Origin: Coptis chinensis
Taxonomy: Eukaryota > Streptophyta > Magnoliopsida > Ranunculales > Ranunculaceae
DNA: 64,000 bases
Reading direction: 5' to 3'
Assembly: GCA_015680905.1 (NCBI GenBank)
Contig: CM027381.1
Coordinates: 71,103,501-71,167,500, forward strand
Position numbers and translations under genes: made by a program. Positions 1-12,000 of the stretch are shown in pieces. Positions within the stretch are counted from its first letter, which is position 1. Every line of letters starts with the position of its first letter. The notes under the pieces were generated by a model that searched no databases, was not told the origin of the DNA, and saw only the letters and a list, made by a program, of their open reading frames with translations.

Positions 1-63
1 TCACTTATTCTAATTTTCTCATCTTTGCTTGAGGACAAGCAAAATCTTTGTTTTGGGGTGGTT
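1..63 (+). mobile_element. 3' internal end and polypurine tract of a Gypsy LTR retrotransposon
   Basis: The sequence carries the motif GAGGACAAGCAAA followed by a purine/T-rich tract ending in TTTTGGGGTGG, directly before TGATAAG. This arrangement is typical of the polypurine tract and LTR start of plant Athila/Tat Gypsy elements. The same motif occurs inverted at 50951-50990. The rest of this element lies left of the window. Confidence 0.6.
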
Positions 64-1500
64 TGATAAGAGCCCAAACTGTAGTTTTAACCCCTAATAA
101 TCATCTTGTTAGACCAATTATGTGAATAATAAGTAAGAGTTAACACGATTCACGCGTTTTTATGCATTTCGGGCTTCAAAGTCCATTATAATGCGAAATG
201 TACCACTTTAAGCGAGATAAAGGAGCAAAAGTCGTGAGAACTTCAAAGCCGTATCTTTGGACTCGGACCACCGAATTGGGCATACCTTATGTCAAAACGA
301 CCGGCTCGGAAAGAGCTTTGCAATGGTCAAGCCTTGACCCAATCAGAGGAGCAGAAGTGGACGAAAAGTCTGTGGAAGTCAACTGCAGCTGAAGAGGCCT
401 TTTTGAATTTGAAAGAATTGGGTTTTGGGCACGATTCTCGGCCCAAAACATGGCTCCAAGCCCATGCACGAATTTTGGATCTGAATGTATAAGAACAAAA
501 GCTTAAGTCTTTGTTAATGGTAGCATATGGTAGATAGTTAGGTTAGAAGATAGATTAGATTAGTTAGCTCCATTAAACCTTAATTCTAGATCTAGTTTTC
601 ATTAGATTAATTAAGTTTAATTTCATTTCAATTCGGTTTTAGATTAAAAATCTACGAATCATTGTTCTTGATTGATTAGATAAATAAAGTAGTATTCTTT
701 ATCCATTTCGATTTTTGTCAATTCCGATTCTAGATCAATTTCAATTCATGTCCTTGGTTGATTTAGTCATTAAATTAGATTTCATTATTGTTTAATTAAA
801 TAAATTTCAATGCTTTATATTATGTTTAGTTTTAATATAAATGGAAATGATTGCGGAATGATTCAAGGCTAAACCTCCATTAGAGGGGTTGTGAAGCCTT
901 GATGAAAGCTCGAGTCCGATTATCGTAAATTAGGTAATTATTTTCTATTCCACTCTAGAAATGATTAGTTCACCATGAGAATGGGTTTAATTGTTCACAT
1001 GCTAGTTATAAATTGGTAGAAATGCCATATATAATTAGGGATTAGGAATAACCAATTGTTTGCTGACCCATGGCGATTCAATTCGGATTCTGACGATTCG
1101 TGCGTTAGTGGATTAAGTTGAGTTAAGGTGGAATCAATCCCCCTAACTCCTTATCATAGAATCAACGTAGCATTCCCTTAGTTGGTGATAAAGCGACTAG
1201 TTGCATCTTGTGGGTAGTTGCATCGTAGTCTAATTTCCCTTCGTAAAACTCTCATAGACTTAAAAACGACTAGTTAGATTAGAAAACATCCATGCTAGAG
1301 CACTAGGAGTGGAACGAACTTATCTACTCCACTATATCTCAATTGGTTGAGAGTAGAAATAAATCTTTGATAAAGAAGAGAGCATCAAGTAAAAAGTTTA
1401 GTTTACTTACGTTGTGGATTCGTAGTTCATTTCGTAGGTAGACTATACATTTTACGTTTATCATTGACGAAGGGAGTCCTAGAGCCTAAAAAATTTCACA
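64..1500 (+). mobile_element. Probable 3' LTR of a Gypsy (Athila/Tat-like) element
   Basis: The candidate LTR begins TGATAAGAGCCC just after the polypurine tract and ends near AAAATTTCACA at 1500, giving the usual TG...CA termini and a length of about 1.4 kb. It has no coding capacity; short frames around 198-492 are incidental. The right end is inferred from the terminal CA and from resemblance to other Athila-type LTR ends. No second LTR is in the window, so the boundary is approximate. Confidence 0.5.
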
Positions 1501-1900
1501 GCTGACGACCGATGTGAATAGGTCTTTGGATTCTCAATTTTTTTTTTTTAGTAGGAAATTCAGCAGGAACCATCTGTAAGGAGGAAATTCAGTAGGAACT
1601 ATCTATCTCAATTCTTGAATATGTAGAGAAAGGTTAAAAAAATATCTTATTATAGTTCGAAGAATAGTAGTTGATACAATATTTGAGTTTCTATAAATAA
1701 ATGAATGATCACTAGTACTCTTTAAAAGTTAAGATCATGTTCGACATTGTTCTTTCTTATCTTAATGAAATAAGTTCTTCAAAGAATTTACTTATGTTAG
1801 GTTGCTTTTGTTAATTGGTGTTAATGTTTATGAATATGAAAGGGAATATATGTGGTGGTTTGGGACAGGTTTTTATTTGCTGATTAATTGTCCAACAAAA
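1501..1900. other. Unassigned AT-rich sequence
   Basis: No gene was recognised. Two imperfect copies of a roughly 27-bp unit (core GGAAATTCAG, then CAGGAACC or TAGGAACT) lie side by side at about 1553-1612. The remainder is AT-rich without clear structure. Confidence 0.4.
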
Positions 1901-1903
1901 AAT

Positions 1904-2026
1904 GACAAAGGGTGGGATAAAAGGTTGTCTAACAATCTCTTTTTGACAAAGGGTGAGATAAAAGGTTGTCTAACAATCTCTTTTTGACAAAGGGTGAGAT
2001 AAAAGGTTGTCTAACAATCTCCCTTT
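1904..2026 (+). repeat. Three tandem copies of a 41-bp unit
   Basis: Copies start at 1904, 1945 and 1986 with a strict 41-bp period. Each unit starts GACAAAGGGTG and contains AAAAGGTTGTCTAACAATCTC. The three copies differ at only a few bases, which suggests recent expansion. The array leads into the TATCTCGG-rich stretch that ends at a possible CACTA terminus. Confidence 0.9.
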
Positions 2027-2039
2027 TCAAAAGATTTTA

Positions 2040-2352
2040 TCACGGTTATTTTTTAATAATATCTCGATTTCAATAAAAAAAATATCTCAGTTTTCTTCTA
2101 TACTAATTGGTTTCAATCAACAATTTATCTCGGTTTTATTCTATATAATATCGGTTTTATTTAGAAAATGGAGATAATATATTTAGATAAGATGTCAAAC
2201 TTCTGAGATAATTTAGTAGTTTATTATCTCGGTTTTATAGAACTTTATTATCTCAGTGGGTTTTACCTCAGTTGTTTTTTCCTAGAAGACCGAGGTAAAA
2301 ACTCGAACATCTCACATTTTAACTGAGCTTATAAACAATTTTTTTAGTAGTG
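2040..2352. mobile_element. Possible right terminus of a CACTA-type transposon
   Basis: The stretch contains many short copies of TTATCTCGGTTTTAT in both orientations, like the subterminal repeats of CACTA elements. It ends TTTTTTTAGTAGTG at about 2352, the reverse complement of a CACTACTAAAAAAA terminus. No matching left terminus and no transposase were found, so this is a truncated or non-autonomous remnant at best. Confidence 0.35.
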
Positions 2353-3229
2353 TATAGAGATAAAAAGATTATGAAAATAATTAATTAACTGAGAAATAGA
2401 AGAAGAAATCTTCACCTTGTATCGATAAGTTCATATTGATATTTTTTTTTTGCTTCTTCTTCTGCCTACTTGTTTTGACCTTTTGCTGATTTCATGGATT
2501 AAGTCGCACGAAGGAGATTGGAGATAGCCCAACAAAAAAAAAGTAAAATGTTAGATTTCGAGGTTAGAGAAAAGTGGATGAATGGTTGTGTTTAGGGAAG
2601 AGTCCGATATTTCATTATTTTATTTCTTTCTTTAGGAAAACTGCTAATTAAGCATATTTTCTTGTAATTGGAATTAGTGTTTTGAAAAGTTGGAGACTCT
2701 GTGAAGCCTTGAAAAATAAAGCCAAGAGGGTATACCTATAATATATATCTAATGATTTAAATTGTTTCTTTAGAATAAAAATAACTCGTGTATTTTGGGC
2801 TTTTTTTACTTAACCCCTCAAAGTATGTACCCCTTTTTGTGAAAACCCTCCATTTCGGAAATCATTACAGATTGCACGCCATTATGTTTTTTTATCTATT
2901 ACCCAAATGTTGATATTTTACATATTGACAATTTTACCCATATTTTACACATTGACAATTTTACCCTTATAATTGTATTTTTTTCCCCCTGCTAGTATTT
3001 AAGACCAAACTTGGACTAAACTTATACCAAACTCTTGCTCTCAAAACTGTCGTCTTCTCCAACAAGATCTTTCTACTTTTATGTCTAATTCATCTTCCTC
3101 CATACCTTTATCTCTTTCTTTTAAGTTTGGCTAAATGGTCAAATGTGCGTGTAAAAAAAATAGTGGGTTTAGACAAAAAACATGGTTAAATTATGGCACG
3201 TGTTTTAATAACTCTAAGTTTATTGGATT
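2353..3229. other. Intergenic sequence, no gene seen
   Basis: AT-rich sequence. The phrase about acattgacaattttaccc is repeated at roughly 2929 and 2949 as a tiny local duplication. No coding, RNA or clear transposon structure was recognised. Confidence 0.5.
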
Positions 3230-3500
3230 TTTTTTGGTAACTGTATTTATTTATGTATCAAACATTACGAAATGTACATATATCAGTAAGATCGTTAAAT
3301 AATAACCTAGTTATACATAAAGGTGGTTGTTGAAACCATATAGACATAACATCTAAAGATATACTAAGAAGATTATCAGAAAGATTTAGTAGATAAATTG
3401 TTGGATGAAACCACTTTTCTGGATTAGCAGCCTGGTTAGAAGCCATCTTTGCAAAAACGTCAGCCACAAAATTGCCTTTTGTATATGTCCATTAAAGTTG
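3230..3500 (-). pseudogene. LINE (non-LTR retrotransposon) RNase H tail fragment
   Basis: Read on the minus strand, a 69-codon open frame begins with residues like NFVADVFAKMAS, matching the C-terminal part of the RNase H domain found at the end of plant LINE ORF2 proteins (usual pattern: N-x-x-A-D-x-L-A-K). It is followed by a short AT-rich 3' tail ending in an A run near 3230, as expected for a 5'-truncated LINE. No reverse transcriptase or endonuclease was seen. The assignment rests on a short motif, so a chance match is possible. Confidence 0.45.
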
Positions 3501-3586
3501 AAAATTAAGTGGAAAGTGGAGTACTATACTGATGTAACAATTATTTGATATCAGAAATAAGAGTAACTTTAAGTTTATTGTTATAA

Positions 3587-4092
3587 TAGCATCTTTAGGT
3601 GAGATACTATCCTAGCATCAAATACCAAATTTTCAAGAATTTGGTGTTTTTTCATCTTCAGGAGAGACACATGTTGATGAAAACACCAAAAAAACACCAA
3701 ACCAAACACCAAATTGGCCAAAATTTGGTGTTTGCTTTGGTGTTGTATCAAATCTCTATCGCGGTTTTTCCAACACCGCATGGGCTTGGGCTAGACAGTG
3801 AGCTTCTATGGCGCGGTTTTGCGAAAATCGCGCGAGAGATTTGAAAAGAGAAAAAAAAAAAAAGTTGATGTGCGACACATCGCGCTGTTTCTGGAAAACC
3901 GCGTGGGCTTGGGCTTCAGTGACGCGGTTTTGAAGAAAGCCGCGTGGGCTATTCAGCGCGATTTATCTAAAATTGCATCATTTGATGTCAACTATTTGAT
4001 ATCGCTCCCGAAGTTGGTTGGTGTTTTTTTGGTTTGGTATTTGTTTGGTTAAAAAATTTGATATTTTCTTGGTTTCTCTCTTAAAGATGCTC
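3587..4092. mobile_element. Tourist-like (PIF/Harbinger) MITE of about 506 bp
   Basis: The left end TAGCATCTTTAGGTGAGA and the right end read inverted, GAGCATCTTTAAGAGAGA, form terminal inverted repeats, and similarity extends inward (ATCAAAT and TACCAAA motifs on both sides). The flanking trinucleotide TAA occurs at 3584-3586 and 4093-4095, the usual PIF/Harbinger target-site duplication. The interior is unusually GC-rich, with repeated CGCGGTTTT and GTGGGCTTGGGCT blocks. It has no transposase; the frames at 3581-4052 are incidental. Confidence 0.7.
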
Positions 4093-4369
4093 TAAGAGAT
4101 ACTTTATCATCATAGACGCACCTAATTACCTAAAGTCTATATTAGGGGTATTATATTCTCATAATCATATAGATTAACCTGACAAAAATCACCGCCATTA
4201 TTATAAAATAAAATTTTAAGCCTATGAAGTGAAGATGAATGGCACATACAATTAGATTATAAATTGATTTCTCGGGTGCTAATGATCTCTACATCTACAC
4301 TAATCCTGCCAAACGAAACATGTCTATATGCACCCAGTTGTTTTGACTCCCTCACAAATTGTTTAGATA

Positions 4370-4837
4370 TCTATATCTTAATATTAAAGCTTCCACAAGG
4401 GGTATTTTTCGAACTCTATTAAAATTCAACGTCATCTCCTATTAAAACGAAAATTTCCCTCCTATTTGAAAAACGAGATTTATTTTTTTACAACTGGAAT
4501 TCATCTCCTATTATAATGGGAATTATTTTCTTATTAAAACAAATTATAACATTTCTAATTAAAGCGGGAATCATTCTCCTATTAAAATGGAAATTCCTCC
4601 CTTATTGAAAAGAGAAAATCTAGTATATATAATTAAAACGGAAATTATTCTCCTATTAAAACAGAATCTCTCTCCCAATTGAAAAAACAGGTTTTTAAAA
4701 TTTAATTAAAACTTCATTTAAAACAATTTGTTAGAAAATTAAAACGGGTTAGCGACTAAAACAGTAGTCCCAATTTTCTAAAAAAGATCTAAATATTTTC
4801 AAAATAGTCGGTGCGTATGCACGGGCTTACAAGCTAG
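4370..4837 (+). mobile_element. Non-autonomous Helitron, copy 1
   Basis: The element begins TCTATATCTTAATATTAAAGC after an A and ends with a small hairpin (GTGC-GTAT-GCAC) followed by GGGCTTACAAGCTAG, then a T. A TC start, a 3' hairpin about 10-15 bp before CTAG, and insertion between A and T are the structural signature of plant Helitrons. The 468-bp interior is AT-rich, with degenerate CCTATTAAAACGG blocks and no Rep/helicase coding. Confidence 0.65.
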
Positions 4838-5770
4838 TCTTAATATTAAAGCTCCCACAAGGGGTATTTTTCGAGCTCTATTAAAACTCCACGTCATCAT
4901 CTCATATTAAAATGGGAATTCCTCTCCTATTGAAAAAATAAATTTTTGGCACTTCTAATTAAAATGGGAATCATTTTCTTATTAAAACGGAAATTCCTCC
5001 TCTATTAGAAAAGATAAATTTTAGCACTTCTGATTAAAATAAGAATATTTCTCCTATTAAAACGGAATCACACTTTTAAATTAAATCAACTATTAAAACG
5101 GGATCCCTATCCCAATTAAAAAATAGGGTTTTAAAACTTAATTAAAATAATTTGTTGAGAGATTAAAATTGATTTTTAAGACTTGATTAAAACAATTTGT
5201 TAGAAAATTAAAACTCCCACAAGGAGTATTTTTTTTAGCTCTATCAAAATTCCACATCATCAATTCCTATTAAAATGAGAATTCCTCCTCTATTAGAAAA
5301 GATAAATTCTAGCACTTCTGATTAAAACAATAATCATTATCCTATTAAAACGGAATCACACTTTTAAATTAAATCAACTATTAAAACGGGATCTCTATCC
5401 CAATTAAAAAATGGGTTTTTAAAACTTAATTAAAATAATTTGTTGAGAGATTAAAATAAATTTTTAAGGCTTGATAAAAACAATTTGTTAGGAAATTAAA
5501 GCTCCCACAAGGAGTATTATTTTTAGCTCTCTTAAAATTATACGTCATCAATTCCTATTAAAACGGAAAATTCTCTCCTATTGAAAAGAGAAATTTTAAC
5601 ACTTATAATTAAAACGGGAATCATAATTCTAAATTAAAATCGGATCCCTCTCCCAATTAAAAAATGGGTTTTTAAAACTTAATTAAAACAATTTGTTGAG
5701 AAATTAAAACGGGTTTTTAAAACTTGATTAAAATAATTTGTTATGAAATTAAAACCGGTTAGCAACGAAA
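4838..5770 (+). repeat. Tandem degenerate Helitron copies 2-4
   Basis: A second copy starts at 4838 (TCTTAATATTAAAGCTCCC), directly abutting the CTAG end of the first. Further heads with the phrase CTCCCACAAGG plus AGTATT recur near 5212 and 5502, so unit length falls from about 370 to 290 bp. The bodies share CCTATTAAAACGG, CCCAATTAAAAAATGGG and AACAATTTGTT blocks. The last copy lacks a clear CTAG end; similarity ends near 5770 with GGTTAGCAACGAAAACAG. Confidence 0.6.
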
Positions 5771-5864
5771 ACAGAAATTACGAATTAATTAGTTAATTAT
5801 AAAATATCTATATGTATAGTTATGATTGTTGGGTAAGTTTTTAAAAACAAGAAATTGGGCCTAA

Positions 5865-6850
5865 CACCCAATTTTGGAGAAAATAAAGTCTAGAGAACAC
5901 GATTTTTGGTGAGTAACTCACAAGGACAAATTCTAGCAATTAGTAACTCACGAACCCACGATTTTAAATTTAGTAACCCTCAAGGACAAAATAAGTTGGC
6001 CCGACCATTTTACTTTTTTTAAATGCCAGTTATACCCTTTCGTGAAAATAACCCTCAAAGACAAATGACCCGTATTTAAAATAAATATTTTCCAATTTTA
6101 CTCTTTCTGTCATTTTACTATGAACAATGAGTGTTCATATCTTCTGCTGGTGTATGAACAATGATTGTTCATATCCAAATAGGTGAATGTACCTTATACA
6201 ATATATTGAAGTATGAACATTGATGTTGGGGACTATGAACATTGATGTTAAATACCCAAAGACTACTTTTAACATTCAATGTTCATACCCTATCAATGTT
6301 CATACCAAAAGACTATGAACATTCAATGTTCATCAAAATTTATGAGCGTTGAATGTTACATACAAACAACGAAAAGTATGAGCGTTAACATCAAAATGTT
6401 CAGAAATTATGAACATTGAATGTTCATAATGGCGACTATAAACGTGAATGTTCATATTTTAAATTATGAACATTGAATGTTCATACCCAATCAATATTCA
6501 TGCGATCATTGTGAACATTGAATGTTCATACCGAAAAATTTATAAATATTGAATGTTCATACTTAATCAATGTTAAATGCCGAATATCCACTATGAACAT
6601 TCAATGTTCATGCTAAATACGTGGTGGTTTTAGATGCGGGCGGCACTAATTATTTTTGTCGAGGAGTATCTTGACATTTCATCTACCCGATCCATTTTTA
6701 TTTTCGCGTCGAGGGTATACTTGAACTTTCATCTATCCGGTCCTTGAGAGTTACAAAAATATAAAGGTGTCCTTGAGAGTTACTTTTTCGGCATTTTTGT
6801 CCTTGAGAGTCACTCCCTGTTTTAAAAATGCCGGGGTCTAATTTCTAGTA
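5865..6850. mobile_element. Foldback-like element with tripartite inverted ends and palindromic core
   Basis: The left end carries three tandem copies of a roughly 35-bp unit with core GTAACTCACAAGGAC (around 5921, 5953 and 5988). The right end carries three copies in inverted orientation (GTCCTTGAGAGTTAC around 6741, 6769 and 6800). The roughly 500-bp core (6116-6620) is packed with imperfect palindromes of the type ATGAACATTGAATGTTCAT. No coding region was found and no convincing target-site duplication, so the exact ends are uncertain. Confidence 0.6.
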
Positions 6851-7236
6851 TATATGTATGAAAGTAATAAAAATCTTATTTTCTCGTCTACACGATCATC
6901 ATTATCACATCCTCATGAGTGTATATCCAAAATTAGCATTCCACTTATCTCTAATCTGTAAACCCAATTAAGAGAGCACGGGGGGCATATCTGTAACTTG
7001 ACCTAAAATTAACGTCAATTAAATTTGAGGCGTCAACTAAATACAGCCCGCTGAAAATTTCCTCATCCGTGTTTTGGAAACCCTAACAACAATTTTTTTT
7101 TTCAAAATTGGAGAATTAAAACATTGAATTCGTTACACGGAACTTGCCATGCGACTTTGGTCCACTTTAATTTCCCTCTGCAGAGAGGAATTTTATAAAA
7201 ATCAGACATCTACTCAAAATTTCATTAATAATAATA
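6851..7236 (+). promoter_or_regulatory. Upstream region of the NAD+ carrier gene
   Basis: This AT-rich sequence lies between the foldback element and the start codon at 7237. A TATA-like stretch (TTTTATAAAAAT) is at about 7191-7202. If used, it would leave a very short 5' UTR, so the true promoter may lie further upstream. No other element was recognised. Confidence 0.3.
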
Positions 7237-8947
7237 ATGCCTGGAGGAGGACATCATGGGCCTAGTTCTAAAGGTCTTCTTTGCAACGCTGGTGCTGGTG
7301 CTGCCGCTGGTACTGTTTAAATTTTATACCTTTTTCAGTATTTGACCTGTATTTTTTTACTGTATAATTTGATTGATGGAATTGGGGGTTTTTGTGTAGG
7401 AGTTATTGCTGCCACGTTTGTTTGTCCATTGGATGTAATTAAAACTAGATTTCAGGTTCATGGTTTGCCTAAACTTGGTGATGGAGCTGTTAAAGGTTTG
7501 CTCTTTATCTGTAGTTACATAATAATTGGTACTATAAGTTCAAATAATATGAGTTAATAGAAAAATGGTATTAGGTGCCCTGTTTTGTTGGTATATTTTA
7601 TTTTGTGCTATGGAACAGTTATATGGGGAATAAAAAAGAAACGTGAGCAACGTGTTCATGTAGCAGAAATGAGGTTGTTAAGATGGATGATAGGAGTAAC
7701 TAGAAGAGATAAGGATGAGGGAAAGGCTAATAGGCGGATAAGAGAAAGTAGGCTTAGATGGTCTGGACATGTACACAGTAGACCTAGTAATGCACCGGTA
7801 TAGAGAGGAAGTTAGTGTGCATAGATGGTAAGAGGCAATGAGAGCGACCAACAATTTAACGATGGACGGAGTTGTTAGGAATGATGTAAAAAAGTTAAAC
7901 ATAATAGGTGAGATGGCTCAAAATAGAAAAGATTGGAAATTGAGAATTCATGTGACCAACCCTATTCATATGGGATAAAGGGAATGATGATGGAACTCTA
8001 AACTATCTCCAAGTATACACAAGTTATTGTTGTTTGGTTTTAAAAGCAAGTATACATGAGACCTGCTGGTCAAGCGTTGGGTACAATTCACACCTTCGCC
8101 TGGGTGTTGGGATGTTAAGGTTTAAGAATTATGATAACTCCTACCAATATAATAAAACTTGAGAAAATGGAATTCGGCCGTGTGGGATTGTTGAGAACTG
8201 CTTAAAAACTTGGGGGAACCAGATATTGTTTGTGAAAAACTAATTACTGTTCTCATAAGTGCGGCATTTATATTTATAGTTATCTTGAACTCAAGGCAGT
8301 ACTACCATTGAATTATAAATGGCAGTGCACTGTGATTTAGAAGAAAAGGTACTACTATGATATCTTCTGAGTATTTTGTTTAGAAGAAAAGGTGTTATAA
8401 TGCGCTGAAGTTCTTAATACATCTGTCATACTGCTTACAGTGAGGGTTTTATTTTCCATGTAACCAGGAAGTCTCATTATTGGGAGTCTGCAACAAATAT
8501 TTCACAAAGAGGGGATACGTGGCATGTACAGGGGATTATCTCCCACAGTTTTGGCATTACTCCCAAACTGGGCAGTGAGTCACTAATCTTCTGTTAGTTC
8601 TGTATTCTTTTTATGTTGAGCATTAATACTGAACACTTGGTTCTGGGTAAATTTCTTAGCAGGCTGTTAATTAATTATATCGGTCTGCAGTGGAATCCAT
8701 CTGTGAAGTTCGATATAGTATTTGTTTATTTTTACTGTAACAAGTATGGATTGTAGATAATTTGTTGAAACAAAATTTCTGACAAATAATCTCTTTATTA
8801 TTAGTTTTTTTTAAAAGATTCTTAAGCATATAGGTGATCTTATGTTAAAATCTTGACTGACAAGTCAGCTGTCGTTAATTTTGCAGGTTTATTTCACAAT
8901 GTATGAGCAGCTAAAAAGTCTGCTTTCTTCAGATGGTTAGTTAAAAG

Positions 8948-9008
<61 letters not shown>

Positions 9009-12000
9009 TATCTATATACTGGGTAATATTATCATAAATTCAGAATTATATGGCGTCTATATAATTTGAATATTGCTTCTTGAAATAGCTTTCTCCATAT
9101 TCTTAAAATATCTCATACTTCAAAGCTTTCGACGCACTTTGATGTTTTGTAGATGGGAACCACCAGCTTTCGGTAGGGGCAAACATTATAGCTGCTGCTG
9201 GTGCTGGAGCTGCAACAACCATTGTGACAAACCCTCTTTGGGTTGTCAAGACAAGATTTCAAGTATGTTACTCATGAACTGATTTGGATTGTTTGGCATG
9301 GTCAGCCGACAAAACTAGGAAGTAATATAACACTGGGTTTAAGAAAAAGACAATGAGAAAAGGACCGAGTTAAACTATTTTTTCTGAAATTCCTCTTGTA
9401 ATCTAAGAGCACTTCTTCCACAGAATCTCTTCTCATGAATTACTGGTTTTTGTTTGGATATGCCCGAGAATTATCTATTAAGTATTAACCACTATTCCCC
9501 TTCTTTGGCTTGTAAAAGGTGTTCTAGCATTTACCAGTTCTGTTACCTAATTGTTGTCACATTCCATGGTGCAGACATGCCGACACAGACCCACAAAAGT
9601 TGATTCTTGAATAAGCGTATGGTTTTGATTATTGGATGTTAAAAATCTGAAGTGTACGGTTGTATTTAATAATAATAGAAAGGATTTTTTTTTTTAAAAC
9701 AAGGCACCCATGTTTTATTCAACTAAAATACGTTAGCAATCCTAGCAAATAGTTTTGACTATTGTCAGATTATTGTTCGCAATCGTAAGTGGCAACTTCT
9801 GCATCATACGTTATATCTACTCATGTTCTCTGTATTGGTTATCCGAAGATGTTTTAAGATTTTAAATGTTCTTATCTGTATAACAGTGTGCATTTAGGTG
9901 CACTTATAAAACATCTTTCAAGAGTGGAATTGATATTACAGCTAATAATGCCCATATAAATAAAGTTTAAATGCCAAGTAGTTAAAGCTAGACATATGCA
10001 TCTTCACCTACGATTTTGTTAAAGATTGGAGTTATGATGAACTAGTTAAAGCTAGACATAACTCCGTAATTTATATACTTCTTCTCTTTCTGATTTACAT
10101 ATTCTAGCTAATCTTATTTCCAATCATAAACTTTACGATAAAACATTTTTTGAGTCGTAGTGGACGCAGAACTTGAATCTGTATTACAGTTGATTAAATT
10201 GTACCACTTCCTGCATGGATTAGCTGCAGATAGCATTTGGAGTTGGGGAGTTTTGTATTTCCTTCTGTAGGCTCATGGTTGTATTTGCAGTCCTAAATAT
10301 TTTGGTTCCTCCACGCATTTTTCTTTGTGGTGTCATTTGTTAAGTGATGTCCTAAATATTTTGGTTCCTGCATGCATTTTTCTTTGCGGTGTCATTTGTT
10401 TAAGTGTGACATATCTTAGTTCTCCTAAGATTATATCTTGTGTTTGGTCTTTCTTTTGTAGACCCAAGGAATGAGGGCAGGGGTGGTTCCATATAGGAGT
10501 ACACTGTCTGCTTTAAGGAGAATAGCTCAGCAGGAGGGTATTCGTGGATTATACAGGTGTACTCTCTATTCCCAAAGATCAGCTGGTAACCTACCAATGT
10601 AATTTGTAAAACTGTCTAACTTTTGTGTTGGCCTATAGTGGTCTTGTGCCTGCATTGGCGGGAGTCAGCCACGTTGCTATTCAATTTCCGACGTATGAGA
10701 AGATCAAAATCTATCTGGCGAAGCGAGGTATATATCTTTTGTTTGGTGTAGTTGTTGGTTATTGATTTTTTGTGTTTGTTTTTATTTCCCCTATTTTGGT
10801 ACCCCTCCTTCTCTGTTGCGCGGGTGCTTCATATTTTGTGTCGTGTCCTGTGTCCCACGCCGACATGGACACACGATTCAGATACGGCACCGACGCTTCT
10901 AGATGAAGAGGTGGATGATAATGTATACCTTAAATAAGATATGAGCCAAAGAAACATAAAATATTAAAATCGGAATCCTGTAACCACCAAACTATACGTA
11001 TCTTTTCTATAACCTTCTTGTCAAATAGTTCTTTAAAAAAACAAGTTAAAATTAAATTGAATGTGTCTACGAACCTGATTTTCAATTTTTTAGACGATGC
11101 GTGTCCGAATCTCCACCGGTGTCTAGATCGGACTCTCGTACCCGTACCCATGCTCCCTTTGTACCTTATTTTTATAGTTTTTTCATGTAATTTCTTCCTC
11201 TTTTTATTATCAAGATGTTTACTTCTTGAGTTCTGTGATGGATACAGATAATAAAACCCCTGATACACTCGGTGCACGTGATGTTGCTCTTGCCTCTTCA
11301 GTCTCCAAAATAGCTGCATCTACATTGACGTATCCACATGAGGTATGCATTCATAGGAACTCCCGTGTTGTTTCACTCTCTTTATGTTTTGATTGTCTCT
11401 TGTGTAAGACTATAGTCCATATGGCAGTTATTACTACTGTGACCTCTTGTCACTATTGCTTGGATATCACGCTTTCTGCATCCAATAAAGCACACGCCAA
11501 CACATATTTTGTACCAAACCTTTTTTATAATCTTAATAAAGATTTCCTTTTTCTGTATACTTTAGTATTGTGTTAGTGTTGTTGGTATCTCTGTAGCGTT
11601 GGACCTCCTTTTCTCCAGTTATTAGTTTTAGTGTGAGAATATTTTTCTATACTGTATGAGCTGAAACAATATGGATAGTTGAATTGTATGCTTGTGCATA
11701 CAGCATGCATGAGTTGCTTGACCATAAAATGGGTTTTTATTTTTATTTGATTCTAAGTTATGCTGAAGCAAAAGGTTGTCTTCTCTTTCTGCTTGTTCTT
11801 CAGTACTCCGACAACTTCTTTTTTAAGTTAGGAGTAGCATACGTTAATGTAAAGAGCTAAAAGCTGTTCTTGTAGTTGTGTTTTGATTCTCTCTATTTTT
11901 CCCTTTAATTTTATTTTTTAACTTGTTGAGAGTTAATTCATTTATACAGAGTAAGTGATGTCCTTTACCACCTCAGGCAAAGTGCAGTAAAAGCGTTTTC

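Noticed and set aside
6116..6620. CRISPR-like array of palindromic repeats
   Set aside because: Spacing and repeat sequence vary, the spacers are themselves degenerate repeats, there are no cas genes and the genome is plant. A transposon core is the better reading.
10930..11319. 129-codon minus-strand frame across NAD+ carrier intron 7 and exon 8
   Set aside because: It overlaps a well-supported exon on the other strand and has no recognisable domain.
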